Assembly (NCBI GenBank): GCA_025617745.1
Contig: CM046856.1
Location: 48,085,580-48,149,579, forward strand
Reading direction: 5' to 3'
Source: Heliocidaris erythrogramma
Taxonomy: Eukaryota; Echinodermata; Echinoidea; Camarodonta; Echinometridae
Length of the DNA: 64,000 bases
Within the stretch, counting starts at the first letter, position 1. Every line of letters starts with the position of its first letter. Under the pieces are notes generated by a model. The model had not been told where the DNA came from, made no database searches, and saw only the letters and a list, made by a program, of their open reading frames with translations. The translations under genes were made by a program, and so were the position numbers. Shown piece by piece: positions 11,561 to 23,310 of the stretch.

Positions 11561-12585
11561 CGTCCGGCGGCTCTACATTGACCGCCTGGCCGCTATTGGG
11601 GAGGAAGCGAGGACTCTCAGAGAGAGCCTCCCAGTTCATAGTCCAGAGCAGAAGAGTTTCTACCCGAGCTGTTGTCAACTCGAGTTTAGAAACCTTCCAT
11701 GCTTGTTGGGGAGAAGGGGTTTGTTTTCCCGTTTCTGCCCCGGTGGGTGCTTTTACAACAATTTTCCTTATTACTCCTTTCGATAAGGGCAGGGCCCTCT
11801 CTAACTTTAGTGGTTACCGGTCCGCTATTACTGCGGTTCACCTTGGTTTTTTTCTGATGGTTCGGGAGTTTCAATCTCTCCCTTCCTGACTCATTTGCTG
11901 AGGTCTTCCTTTGACACGCCCAGCAAATCGCCAGTTGACTCCTGCATGGAGCCTTCCTTGGTTTTGGACGCCTTGGCCAAACCGCCCTTTGGGCCGTTCT
12001 GCAAAGCGTCGTTACACCATCTCCCGATTAAGACCACCTTTCTCTCTCTACGGCCCCCGGGCATATCAGATGGGAAAGGCAAGGTGTACGTCTTGTCCCT
12101 CGACCTTCGTTATTGCCAAGAATCAGACAGATTCTTCTGGCTTAATCGAAGTGTTCTTGAGTGCTCTGTCGGAATTCTCTTCCGTCATGGAGGATAAATC
12201 TTGGTGCCCTGTTAGGGCTCTCAAATGGTACTTGGATAGGACTACGGTTGTTTTCGTAAGGATGATCAGCTCTTCTCTTTTTCCATCACCTTTATTCCCC
12301 AGCATCACGGGAGACTATCTCCCGTTGGATTGTCGAGGCTATCCAAGCTGCGGGTTTGGAGGCTCTCCTGTCTGGGAAGCCTCCCAGAGCGCATGACACT
12401 AGGAGTGTTCTACCTCCTGGGCGCTTTGTCAGGTTCATCCCTTTGGAAGACTTTTGAGGGCCGCCTTTTGGCGTTCCCCTACTTTCTTCACATCCTTCTA
12501 TCTTAAGGATGCTCCTTCGGGTGAGGTTGGATTTGAAACCTCTGGGTTGAGAGCTGCTTCGTCGTCTCTGTCTGCCCCGCGTTAG
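11561..12585 (+). pseudogene. DIRS element 1 tyrosine recombinase, broken and lacking the first catalytic Arg
   Basis: Pieces in different frames match the YR of elements 2 and 3: QSRRVSTRAVVNS, KPPFGPFCKASLHHL, CPVRALKWYLDRT and a C-terminal stretch ending at the TAG at 12583-12585. At about 12040 a 45 bp in-frame deletion relative to element 2 (30840-30884) removes the segment holding the first catalytic arginine (GQRRS). The HxxR region near 12390 is also frame-shifted. The enzyme would normally integrate the circular DNA copy. Confidence 0.88.
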
Positions 12586-12632
12586 TTACTCCCGTCCTGG
12601 GACATGCCACCCGGGTTTTTATCCGTGCTATT

Positions 12633-12727
12633 CTAGCAAATAGGTAGATACATCGATTTATTGCTGTAAATCAAGAAAATTATAACTAATTTTGTTATTT
12701 ACTAGATAAATCTATGTATCTACCTAT
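12633..12727 (+). repeat. DIRS element 1 internal complementary region (ICR)
   Basis: The left part (CTAGCAAATAGGTAGATACA... to GCTGTAAAT) is the reverse complement of the element's left end, and the right part (CAAGAAAATTATAACTAAT... to ACCTAT) is the reverse complement of its right end. Together they spell the junction of a closed circle. In the DIRS-1 model the ICR templates completion of the ends and circularisation. Confidence 0.95.
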
Positions 12728-12786
12728 GTCCCTCCCTCCAGCCCCTCTCCTTGTCTGACATGTCCTAGATTCTGTCTCTGACTGCT

Positions 12787-12935
12787 CGGAAGAGGAAGAG
12801 TATGGCGGTGGCGCGTTTGGATTGGTGGACGGGGAGTACGCGCGCGCAGGCAGGGGCTGCGCGTTTTAGACTTAGGTTTTCTCGAATGACGGCATAGTTT
12901 GGGAAACTAGCAAATAGGTAGATACATAGATTTAT
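12787..12935 (-). repeat. DIRS element 1 right ITR
   Basis: Inverted copy of 6861-7009 with one mismatch near the outer end. It carries the same two private variants as the left ITR of this element (CCAATCCAAACGCG and GAGAAAACCTAAG when read as the left ITR). Confidence 0.93.
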
Positions 12936-12974
12936 CTAGTAAATAACAAAATTAGTTATAATTTTCTTGATTTA

Positions 12975-14077
12975 TACCAGTTCGGGGTCCAAAGTGGACA
13001 TTTTTTTTTGTCTTTGTGCACCAGACCCCTGTTGTTGATGAGATTTGATGAATCTTAATATATCTTAATATATCTGTGGGGTAGGAAGATAAACAAGATT
13101 TGAAAATTACCAATTTAAATGATTCTGCATCAATTTATAGTGTAGATTTACATGTACATAGAATGGTGCTTAGACAAATGAAGACAACAAATATGGTAGT
13201 CATTTTGCTTGATGATTTAGAGAGAAAAAGATTTAATAGGAGGTATAGTTCTGGGGTTGTTTTTTTTTTTTTTTGGGGGGGGGGGTAGGTTTTTTCCTTT
13301 GGATAACCGCTGCATTTTCACATAAACAATCCGTAATGCAATACAAAATTTGGCAGAGTCTTGATTGGATGGTGATATCTAAGCATGTAACTCAGTAATC
13401 CGAGTCTAATGAGACAGGGCACAGCTCTAGATTTTACACCATTTGCACAAATATTTACGCAGAGTGGTGCTAAATTGGTATCGCTATCTTGAGAACACAA
13501 AGTTCAAGTGGTCAATTTTTGACCACTTTGCATTCAATGGAGTCAAAAACAATCCATGTCAGTATACAAGAAATGCAGAAATACCAAGTGTGAAGTTATG
13601 AATGTCATAAGCTCATTTAATCCTGCTTTAAAACATAATGATGTAAATAATATATTTAATTTTTAAAAAATAGTTGAATATAATATGTGAACATCATTTG
13701 GCAAAATGTTCCATAGTCAGAAAAGAATCAGAATTGACTTGTATTAACGCTGTATAGTATGAGACTTTTTCACAACCAAACTTCTCCCCCAAAACAATTT
13801 GTTTTTTAACACATACTTTATGTGTATGTCTGTCTGGCATATACGGCTATCATACAGTACATGTGTTTTTATATGGTACTGTGGAAATAAATTTCAAATC
13901 TGTGATTTTGATTTGTGTTTTATTTTCCTGATTCTAGCATCACAAAATCATATGAAACCACTCGGTAAAGTCATTGCCGAAGCCAGGCTGAAACCACATG
14001 ATTCCCATATTGAATGGGTTAGCTGATTGGAAGGTGCAACCATATGCTGTGGGAATTATTTTTATATCAAACATAAA
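12975..14077. other. non-coding stretch upstream of a host exon
   Basis: No gene recognised. It includes a T15G10 homopolymer pair near 13260-13286. This is either an intron or 5' flank of the host gene whose exon starts at 14440. Confidence 0.55.
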
Positions 14078-14239
14078 GGCCCGAATTCACAAAGCGTACG
14101 TGCGCACGGAATCCGATCCAATCATATATTTTCTTCGAGCGCACGCATGGGCAATGTGCGCTTATTTACGCCTATTTCAGTACGCTTACGGAGGTTTAAA
14201 CCATGGTTTAGGTTTAAACCTCCTGTGTGAAATCGGGCC
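14078..14239. mobile_element. MITE with GGCCCGAATTCACAAAG termini
   Basis: A ~162 bp element starting GGCCCGAATTCACAAAG and ending TGTGAAATCGGGCC, imperfect terminal inverted repeats. A second inner palindrome, GGTTTAAACCATGGTTTAGG, lies near the right end. It is flanked by A runs that could be a short target duplication. It has no coding capacity and is therefore non-autonomous. Confidence 0.75.
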
Positions 14240-14439
14240 AAAAAGTTAGGGTTGCTATGGGGTTTTAGTTATGGTTTAGGGTTAGGGTTGTTGAAATAAG
14301 CTATAGTGTTTGGTAATGGATTGAAGTTAGGAATTCAGATATTGACCATAGAGCAATTGTTGCCGCAGCATGTGTCCTACAGCCGATTGGAATCTAATAC
14401 TATTGGTTCATGAATATATATTTTGCTTGTGTCCTACAG

Positions 14440-14659
14440 GAGGATCTAGAGAGTCATGTCCCTCTCTTTGCTGACCATGACTCTATCAGTGAACTCTTAG
14501 AGGGGTCCTCTGCCTTTGGGGGATCAGGCGGAGTGCGGGCGGAGGAACGAGACACACCCAGGACCAGGACTAGGTTTATGTCACTAGATGTTACCGGCTC
14601 CTCCCCCAATCCCTTCCTAAGACGGTCGCTTAGCAACCCAAAACGGTCCAAATCTAAAG
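14440..14659 (+). CDS. internal exon of an unidentified host gene (exon A)
   Basis: Open exon between an acceptor (GTGTCCTACAG at 14429-14439) and a donor (AAAG|GTAAGA, GT at 14660). It starts on a codon boundary and is 220 bp, leaving one base for the next exon. The translation begins EDLESHVPLFADHDSISELL and ends with the Ser/Arg-rich PFLRRSLSNPKRSKSK. RRSLSNP and RFMSLD look like basophilic-kinase sites. No domain was recognised. The phase fits exon B at 36267, so both are taken as parts of one gene. Upstream exons were not identified in the window. Confidence 0.75.
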
Positions 14660-14689
14660 GTAAGAATATACTTTTTAAACATTGTTTTA

Positions 14690-14862
14690 CAGTCAAACCT
14701 GCTTTAACGACCACCCGTATAGAAAGACCACCTGTCTGTAAAGACCACAATTTCTGTTTCCCTTGAAAAGTGTTTCTCAATGAAACATGTATAAAGACCG
14801 CCTGCTCATTAAGACAAATTTTCTTGTCTCACTTGAGCATTCTTTAGATACAGGTTTCACTG
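14690..14862. mobile_element. Tc1/mariner-type MITE with TA target duplication
   Basis: A 173 bp element CAGTCAAACCTG...CAGGTTTCACTG flanked by TA on both sides (14688-14689, 14863-14864). Inside are degenerate repeats of 'AAAGACCACCTG'. It lies only 30 bases after the exon A donor. The TA duplication and CAGT termini fit the Tc1/mariner superfamily; there is no transposase. Confidence 0.72.
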
Positions 14863-14864
14863 TA

Positions 14865-17800
14865 TTGGGGGGGGGGAGACTTCCTCCATCTCTTGTTTGT
14901 CATTTCGTTTTAGCCGCCACTCTTGTGGAGTTTTCCAGAGACAGAGCTAAAAGGCTCATATCACTACCATGAATATTCTCACTTACATGTAAGTGCCAAA
15001 TCTGTACTAACCACAGACTTTTAGAAAATAGGGACATGTACATTAAAAATCAAAGTATGCATTAAGGAGAGTCGAGATGTTTATCCCAGCAGTTTTTAAA
15101 AGCATTTGAAATTAAAACGTGAAATGTAGTTTTGAACTCGATTGCCATGATTTTTTGATTATATGATTAGTTTGTGTCAAATAATGTAATTTCTTACTAC
15201 AATGAAATCTTAATCATTTAACTACAGTATTATATTATTGTGTTCATAAGTTTATACTGTACCATTTATATCATATCTGAATTATATCATGTATTATATT
15301 GTATTATATCCCTCATTGAAAATTTCTTGATCTTGGATTGGTCGAGAGTACCTCATGTGATTAATCATAGTTCTACCAGAAGAAGAAATTCCTCCGGGGG
15401 AAAAATAAGTTTGTGACGTCAAACTTTTAATAATATAATAATTTTATAATAGTTTTTTTTTTTTACTATCATGCCTCCAACTGCCCCTTGCTCCCTAGAA
15501 TCATTTCTTCTGACTCGTACGGCGAGCAGCCAGACTGTCTCCCTCGGGTAACTCCCGCGATGGGACGGGGCAGGCACCAATGAAATTACGCCAAGCCCAA
15601 GAGTTTTCATGAATCCATATAAAGAAAAGTGGGTGGGGGGAGGGGGGAGGGGGGACACTGAACAAAAATTAGCTGTCAATTTTGCAAAATATGCATCAAG
15701 GAACACTAAGCCAAATGAATATTTGCAACTAATAATTCTGTCAACCTATCTTGTCAAAGATTCATTACAATCTGCATGAAACAACACAACGTGTTGGTTA
15801 TGTAAATGTAATTGGATGTAGGCCAGTAGATCAGCTGTTTCTCATGCATACGCGCAATCATACTAGCTAAATGCACGTCTTCAAGCGCATGTCATCAACC
15901 GAAATCAAAACATGGCAACCTATGTCTAGCCTAGTGTCCGTTGAAAGGAAAAAGATTTGATTTTAATTGACGAGTTCAGTTATCAGGTAAAATTTCATTT
16001 GAACGTAAACTGTTATCCTGAATTATATATGTTGTTTGACCCTTTTTAACTTGTTAGTGTTTGTTAGATCTAACTGAGTAGACCTAAAGACTAGTCTAAA
16101 GTTAGATCTATTTAAAATTAAGTGCTAGTGCTTTAAAACTAAGTTAGGCCTAGCCTATTATTTTTTTTTTTATATGTTAGATCTAAAGTTTTAATCTACT
16201 GTGCCTGTGCTGTTCATACTAGCCATAAAATTTTGACTTGCTCTCTCTTGGACTTACACCGATTAATTTACGGTATACCCTTTAACTTAAATTAACTTAT
16301 ATGTTATACTTGACTACCTAGATCAAAGTTAGATCCAGATCTACGGTATTTAGTATTTGATGAGGCCTATAAAAGAAAATTAATATACAGGGCCTTTATT
16401 CGGAAATCTACTTCGATCTATATGAGGTCGGTCTAAAGCTCAGCGACTATCAATCGTCAAAAATAGCATCCACTGTGTTTTGATCTAACCGTTACATTTT
16501 ATAGATCTAACAACAACTCCAGATTTATACCATCTAACATTAATTTGTAATTTGTAATTGTTGATGAGGGATATAAAACAAAGTCCTTGCGATCGTGTTT
16601 AGGCAGTTAAGGTCACTTGGGATAACAACAAATGAAGAAAACCAAAAAATGGATGTGCATCGGCTTCACCGAATGATAGGCGTCAAAGTAAAGAAGAAAG
16701 TTTCCCTAGCCTGGCACTGGGTTGTAATTTTTCCAATCTTCCAACCACGATGCTTTAACACCCTTACCACACTTTCTGTTGTAATACAAAGTAATCTTGT
16801 TCTGCTGTTCCGCTCTGTAAAGCGTAATGATATAACTGCAGGTAATGAGAACTGCTTCTGCCTGGCCTGAAGGCAAGTTTTTAATCAGTGAAAACTGAGC
16901 GTGCATGCTAGCGAATCAATGCTCTTATCCTCATGGAGTGAGGGGAAACCCTTAGAAGAAACAAGCCAGAACAACACTATTTTTTTTAGAGGGGACTTAT
17001 TACAGAAAACAACACAATTGGAAGACTTAAGGTGTACCAATCACCTGAAAGAATATTTTGTGTACAGCTAGAATGTGTAAAATCAACTTCAAAACACTTA
17101 ACCAGGGGTGGTATTCTGAGCATCATTATCTCTAAAATTTGATATTTTATCTTCTTGTATTCTGAGACCACATTTTATCTCGGATTTTATCTCATATTTT
17201 ATCTCAGTCTCCTACCTCTTGCGTGCCTCTTCATGTGGTACGCATGATACGCACAGCTTTAAATGCTTACGCCAATCATATTTGTGGGAAAGATAAAATA
17301 AATCTTGAAATAGTTCCGAAGTTACTCCACATTTCGTACTTGCACGTCAGACCAAAATTGCTCAAAAACGTTTCATGTATAATTTCTATACAAAAAGTGT
17401 TTTCAGCCAAAATTTAGAAATCTATATTTTCACATTTGCTAATTAAAATGAATTCATTTTATGGTGTTTATGTTTGCGAAAGTGGTCCTGACAAATTTCA
17501 TCAAAAAAAAATAAAAAATAAAGAAATACATAAGAACTTTTAAATACAATAAAATACATAAGAAATCAATTTTGATACCAAAAGAATACTGGAAAGAGTG
17601 TCTAGACCAAAAATTAGCATTTTTTGAGCTTTATTTAATGATTTAGAGCAAAATTTTGATTTCATGCATAAATTAGCATAATTAATGTGAATTTTTTTTG
17701 GAGCATTTAACTATACAATTTTGTAGATTACGTTGTGGACGACATGCGAGCCGATTTTTGGCGTGATTGCGCAGTCAACGGTCGAGACCTCGGGGGGGGG

Positions 17801-18300
17801 GGGGGGGGAGGATTCATTTGTTGAATTAAGTCCCTTTGTAGTGATAAAGTAATTGTACAAAAATTCTTGCAATATTACATGTGGATGTACTCTTGCTGAT
17901 AACTGTATTTATATATTTGTGCCTTGGCCTATAAAAGATAATATCCTCTGTTTAGAGCCTAAAGGATGTTAACTATGTAAAAGTATAGTGCCTCTCTTGC
18001 TCTCAGCAACAATATCATGAACTGTTTTAGGGGTAAATCCATACTGATTGGCTGCAGCTATCTACAGTAGATCTGGAGTTAGTGCAACTACTGTGTACAA
18101 TAAGTTTCTTTTGCTTTAGAGTATGATTATGCTTTCTTTCTATCGCTGATTCTGGCTTTCTACTTTTCCCCTTTTCTTCTTTTCTTATTGTAATTTTTGT
18201 GGTCATGCTTTGCCTTAAGGCTTTAAAACCCTCACTTTGATTCCCTCTCTGAGTTTTCCTTCCTGTATCCATTTGCCCCCTCCCTTCCCACATATTTCCT
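14865..18300. other. intron sequence of the host gene
   Basis: AT-rich sequence with no recognised exon. It includes a G-rich patch at 15630-15655, a G18 run near 17792-17809 and a repeated 'ATTTTATCTC' patch at 17110-17210. Confidence 0.6.
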
Positions 18301-18322
18301 CTTTCTCTCTCTCTCTCTCTCT
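18301..18322. repeat. (CT)n microsatellite
   Basis: Short run of CT dinucleotides in the intron between exons A and B. Confidence 0.9.
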
Positions 18323-18815
18323 GCCACTCTTTTTCTGTGTCTTTCTAAATACACCAGTAGTTGCTTGAAGGAAATATGCATGATCTTACCATAATTTTAG
18401 TGCACTGTTACAGGAACTGCCAAGAGGCTACAGAATGTAGGACAATTCCAGGACTCTTAATTGCATTTAAACTTCATCATTCCATATAAGTTAACGAATA
18501 CTTCATTCAAACAATCCCACTCGCTTCGGAGGCACGGCAAAATGGAATAAGAAACGAGATTAGCGAAAACTAGTGTTTGCTAACAGGAAGGAAATCTTTC
18601 CATCATCCTGCAGGGTTATTGAAATTGGACTGCACCAACTATTGATTGATCACATCATTTCCTTGTAAAAAGGGAATGAAAAAATTCTTCTTGATCTGTA
18701 ATGAATCGTTTACGTGACCAATGCAAAAGCTATTTCGGCAGGTTGTAGCGAGATTTGCCTGCAAGTCCTGTTGACCCTTTTTTCAGAGATCTTAATTTCA
18801 TACATCTTCTGTTGG

Positions 18816-18854
18816 GAGCCAGAAGGGCATTAACTCTAATGCCCTTCTGTCTCT
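18816..18854. repeat. hairpin repeat 'GCCAGAAGGGCATTA', copy A
   Basis: AGAAGGGCATTA (18821-18832), loop ACTC, then TAATGCCCTTCT (18837-18848): a perfect 12 bp hairpin, with the family ends GAGCC and GTCTC outside it. It belongs to the same family as copies at 35259, 41450 and 45031 but has lost most of the loop. Confidence 0.75.
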
Positions 18855-19435
18855 AAGCAGGCAATATTTTATGTCCACTTAGCTTTGCGAAAGTATATCA
18901 TCATTGCTGTTTGTAGATCTGAGAATTTCCCGATCGCGAATTTAACCACTCGTGAAATAGTCTGGATAGTCGATTTGCACAAATTTGAGGCGTATACATA
19001 TATACATGTATGTTGATGATAATCCAAAATTGTGGATTTTAATTAAATAAATTGATTTGATTTGATATGATTATACAGAAATAGACCACACTCAATTTCC
19101 CATGGAGCATTTGTTGTAGACCCCCCCCCCCCCCCAGTCTTTAATCCTACTGTTTAATACCTCATCTTCAATTTTCTGAATCCCTTTTGACGAGGTGAAG
19201 TAAATCATTAGTGTAATGGACTGGCTAATAAACCACCATAGTGAAAACCTGCATATCATCTCATATTCCTTGGTGGCTTTGTTGCTATGGATGCTGCCAT
19301 ATCAGTTTATTCTGGGGTGTTTATGGCCTGGCCGATGAAATCCTATATATCAGCTTTAAAGCCCTCTGTTGAGTTTTTCTGCTCTCCTTAATTACAATTT
19401 CAAGTTCAAGTTCAGTTTTAGTTTTATTGATTTTG

Positions 19436-19467
19436 ACCTGTGTTAAGATCATTCTCTTATGCAGGAT

Positions 19468-19499
<32 letters not shown>

Positions 19500-19643
19500 A
19501 AAAAATAGTCATTAACAACTATTTAACATACAATAGTACAATTATTCGATCCTGTGTTGTAAGGTTGATCATTCTCTTTCTGCAGAAACACACACACACA
19601 AACAAAAAAATAGTCAACAACAACCATATTTAACATACAATAG
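19436..19643. repeat. tandem duplication with two (CA)n arrays
   Basis: Two copies of a ~95 bp unit (19436-19531 and 19549-19643) share CCTGTGTT, GATCATTCTCTT, a (CA)n tract, AACAAAAAAATAGTCA and TTTAACATACAATAG. The CA arrays differ in length (about 13 against 7 repeats), so they have changed since the duplication. Confidence 0.82.
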
Positions 19644-21809
19644 TTATAAGATACTTCTGTCAAGTACATTATCATGCTCAATATTTTGAGAATAAAAATG
19701 AGTAATCTGTGAAAGTCCCTTCTGCATCTTTTGCAAGGTGTTGTATCAAATTGAATATGAAGAAATATGAAGTCACTTGTACTTATGTATGATTATTATA
19801 TGAAGCAATTTAAGTTACCCACTGTTGTCTACTATTTCAGTCTTTTCACTTTGAACTGTGATGTTAAATCTAAAGCCCCTGTTACATACTAGAGTATCGA
19901 GCTAACGTTTTTAGAAATTTGGGTGTACATTCGCATATTAAAGTTGCCATTCGTTTGCGACACGTTTGACTTACGTTGAATTTGTTAGCTGTTCTTTGAG
20001 GTTCGCAGAGGGTACGCTGGGGTCGATTTTTAATTTTGGACATGTTCCAAATTTTGGTACAACATACCAATCCGTACGCTAGGCATACGTTGGGCATTCG
20101 CAGGTCATTCGTTGTGTATGCTCAGCATTCTTTGGATGGATGCCCCACATGCACTGTAATTCGTTTCTGGATGCTAGTTATACATTCAGCATTCATTCAT
20201 CATTTGTTTTTCGCATTCGTCTTATATGCCAAGGAGTTCATTAAGAAACAGATTTTGGCCGAGAATTTGAGCGTATTTCAGCATATCTAGGCTTTGCCAA
20301 ATTTAGATAGAAAATTCTGTTCACTACGCATAAGTTTGCTCTATACTCAATTATGTGACAGGAACTTTAGGCATTTTAATTATATTAGCCTCTCTTAACC
20401 CAGGTGTAATAAATGGATACCTGGAAATAGATTTACACTGATTCTTTGTAATTATGTAACATGGCCCAATTTTTCTTGTCAGAGGTGCTTCAGGATGATA
20501 ATTTCTAAAACATGCACCTAGATATGTTACTTTACGTGTGATATGCACAATAGAAAAATGGAATATGATATGAACAAAGAATATATAATTAATCATAAGT
20601 GTTCTCGCAAGTCTTTTAAATCTCTGTTTATTTTTTTTTATAAGTCTGTGAGTTTGGCCATGGCACAACCCTGAAGGCAGTACTCGAAACCTGTGGAAAA
20701 CCAAGGGTGAAACATGATTTCCATGTAGAGTTTAATTAGCAAGTCACGGAAATAAAAAGGTGCATGTACACACAAATTAGGAGCGAATGGTATTCATTGT
20801 ATTCATAGAGCTAACAATCAATAATTGAGAACAAAACGCCCTATTTTTTGAAAGACTGTGATTGGAACTTAATTAACTGCATATGTTCACCAATAATCAA
20901 AAACAAATATGTCCAAGATATATCTTATGAGATAAAATTACAAGCCCTTTTCTTTTAGCACTCATCTAGTCCACCAATCACATGTACGCAGACATCACCT
21001 CATGAAAGCATAAAAAGGATTGATTTTGTCCCCATTGTCTTTTATTCCGGTTTGAGATGTTCATTTAGAGTGAAATTTTTGCCAGTTGAACAGTTTTGAA
21101 ATGATTAAGAATGAAAGAAAAGGGTCCCCTTCCCGGCCTAACATGCATACTGCACATTGATGTAAGTTCAGTTTTCTGTAATAATTTCATTGATTTCTTT
21201 CTCTCTAGTTAATGTTTGTTATAATAGTTCAGTTGACTGCATGCTCTTTTAAGGTTTAAAGTGGTTCAAGACATTACAGAAATTGATGCATAAAAAATAG
21301 TAAAAAAACTTTGTATCAGTGTTTGCGTTTTCTATTTTGAAAGTAAAATTGTAAAATTTCCACTATAAGCAATCTACATATAAATTTGCATCTCTAGAAA
21401 TGTTGTAACTCTGAGACTAGCCAATAAATCAGCATTTGTCCTGTTGAAAATGGTCACCTTTCTCTGTTATTTAAATAATTGTTCTTCCTTTATTAAAAAT
21501 TTCATTCAGCACATAACAATCGACACTATTTAAACAGATTGATTTCTTTTACCTTATAAATATTCTTTATGAATAAAACTATGAATAATAGCCTGATATC
21601 TGCCTATGAAACCATTTTAATGCCAAAGAGAACAATTTAATGCTATACAAAAGAAAATAAATTCTCAAAGATTAAAATACCTATGTGTTTTTCATTTGAT
21701 GAGCAACTCCACTTAAAGCTGAGAAGCACATTAAGAATGTTATGTATGTTATGTTGATTTTATAAGGATGAAAGAAAAAATGTCACTTTTCCAGAGCCAT
21801 ATTAAAGTC

Positions 21810-23298
21810 GTCTTGCATCCCTAAATTGTTAATCGCTGGAGTTAATGAAATGTCTCTCTGGCATCATTAAAGTTATTGATTCTGGTTCAACTGATTGCTC
21901 TTTCCAAGCCCCACACATCATTATCAGTATGGGACTAAGCAGCCATTAACCCTACTACTATGATGTAGAGATCTGGGGGATGTTTCACAAAGAATTAAGT
22001 TTGACTTAAAGTCGCACTTAAATTCCTAGTTGCGTGCTGTATATTACGCATCACCGCATTGGTCAGATCATGCTCAAGGGACGCGCGCTCTTGGTTAATC
22101 TACATGTACCAATGAGATTACGCGTTAAATACGTTAAATACGCATTGGTACTTACGCATGACTTTAAGTCAAACTTAACTCTTTGTGAAACAGCCCCCTG
22201 GTCACATGAATGGCTGGAGATAAAGAATAAATTAGTTCTGCACAGGTGCCCGAGATAAGAATTCCTCATGTTGTCACATAGCAACATTGGAATAGAAGGG
22301 TAACAAAATAAAACAGTTAACTCGATAAACAGTTTTCAATTTCAACATACTGATAAAGAGAAAATTGAATTGGGTGCTGAGAATCAGACGGGCATTCGTT
22401 AACTGTTTGTAAAAGTTATATGTGTCGGTGTTCTCGGTCTCCACAGTAAAGATAACAGGCTGCATGTATCAAAAGAGGGGAAGAGATGTGTCACCCGCCC
22501 CCCCCCCCCTTCAAAATTTTCTGTCATGCAATTTGGAATTTTAAAGCTTATTTTGGAAATGGCAAATGTGAATGACCAAAATTTTGGCAAATTTGGTCTG
22601 AAATTCCCTCCCTCTTATTCAGAATAGTCTTGCATCCCTAAATTGTTAATCGCTGGAGTTAATGAAATGCCTCTCTGGCATCATTAAAGTTATTGATTCT
22701 GGTTCAACTCTTTCTAAGCCCACACATCATTATCAGTGTGGGACTAAGCAGCCATTAACCCTACAACTTTGATGTAGAGATCTGGTCACATGAATGGCTG
22801 GAGATAGAGAATAAATTAGTTCTGCACAGCTGCCTAAGATAAGAACTCCTCATGTTGTCACCCAGCAACATTGGAATAGAATGGAAACAAAATAAAACAG
22901 TTGTCTCAAACAGTTTTCAATCTCAACATACTGATGAAAAGAAAATTGAATTGGGTGCTGAGAATCAGACGGGCATTCGTTAACTGTTTGTAAAAGTTAT
23001 GTGTCAATGTTCAGTATAGATAACAGGCTGTATCTGTAGAGAAAGTGTGTCGTTTATAATAATGAGGATCATATCACTTTGCATTTAACTGATGTTGTAT
23101 TTTGAAGCAAAAGTAAGTCTTATAGTTGTGAATCAGCTTGAAGGTATCGCTAGAGGGGAAGAGATGTGTCACCCCACCCCCTTCAAAAACTTCTGTTTGG
23201 AATTTTAAAGCTTTTTGGATAAATTGCAAATGTTGATGTCCAATATTATATTGTTGGCAAATTTTGGTCTGAAATTCCCTCCCTCTTATTTCAGAATG
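21810..23298. repeat. ~820 bp tandem duplication in the intron
   Basis: Two direct copies begin GTCTTGCATCCCTAAATTG at 21810 and 22627, and both run to CTGAAATTCCCTCCCTCTTATT followed by CAGAAT-GTCTTGCA. The copies differ by substitutions, by a 221 bp MITE present only in copy 1, and by about 80 extra bases in copy 2 near 23030-23140. A third start of the unit (GTCTTGCAACACC) is visible at 23299. Confidence 0.88.
21977..22197. mobile_element. MITE with TGTTTCACAAAG termini, CTGG target duplication
   Basis: Termini GGGATGTTTCACAAAGAATT and, inverted, GGGGCTGTTTCACAAAGAGT continue as ~38 bp inverted repeats containing AAGTTTGACTTAAAGTC. The neighbouring duplicate copy at 22780 shows the empty site GATCTGGTCACATG, so the insertion and the 4 bp duplication CTGG (21973-21976 and 22198-22201) can be read directly. 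It is non-coding. Confidence 0.88.
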
Positions 23299-23310
23299 GT
23301 CTTGCAACAC

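Larger units (their letters stand above)
6851..12973 (+). mobile_element. DIRS-type tyrosine-recombinase retrotransposon, element 1 (decayed)
   Basis: A ~6.1 kb element starting ATTTACAGCAATAAATCG and ending TTTTCTTGATTT. It has 149 bp inverted terminal repeats, an internal complementary region next to the right ITR, and remnants of gag-like, RT, RNase H/methyltransferase-like and YR coding sequence in that order. There is no long target-site duplication; the bases ATTT(A) are shared by both junctions and by the circle junction read from the ICR. This is the structure of DIRS1-like elements, which integrate a circular DNA with a tyrosine recombinase. The coding region has many frameshifts, a 308 bp tandem duplication in gag and a 45 bp deletion in YR, so the copy cannot be autonomous. 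Confidence 0.95.

Noticed and set aside
14248..14292. TTAGGG-like words as interstitial telomere repeat
   Set aside because: Only a few scattered, imperfect GTTAGGG units mixed with GGTTTAGG; a similar single occurrence is at 57147. Too few to call.
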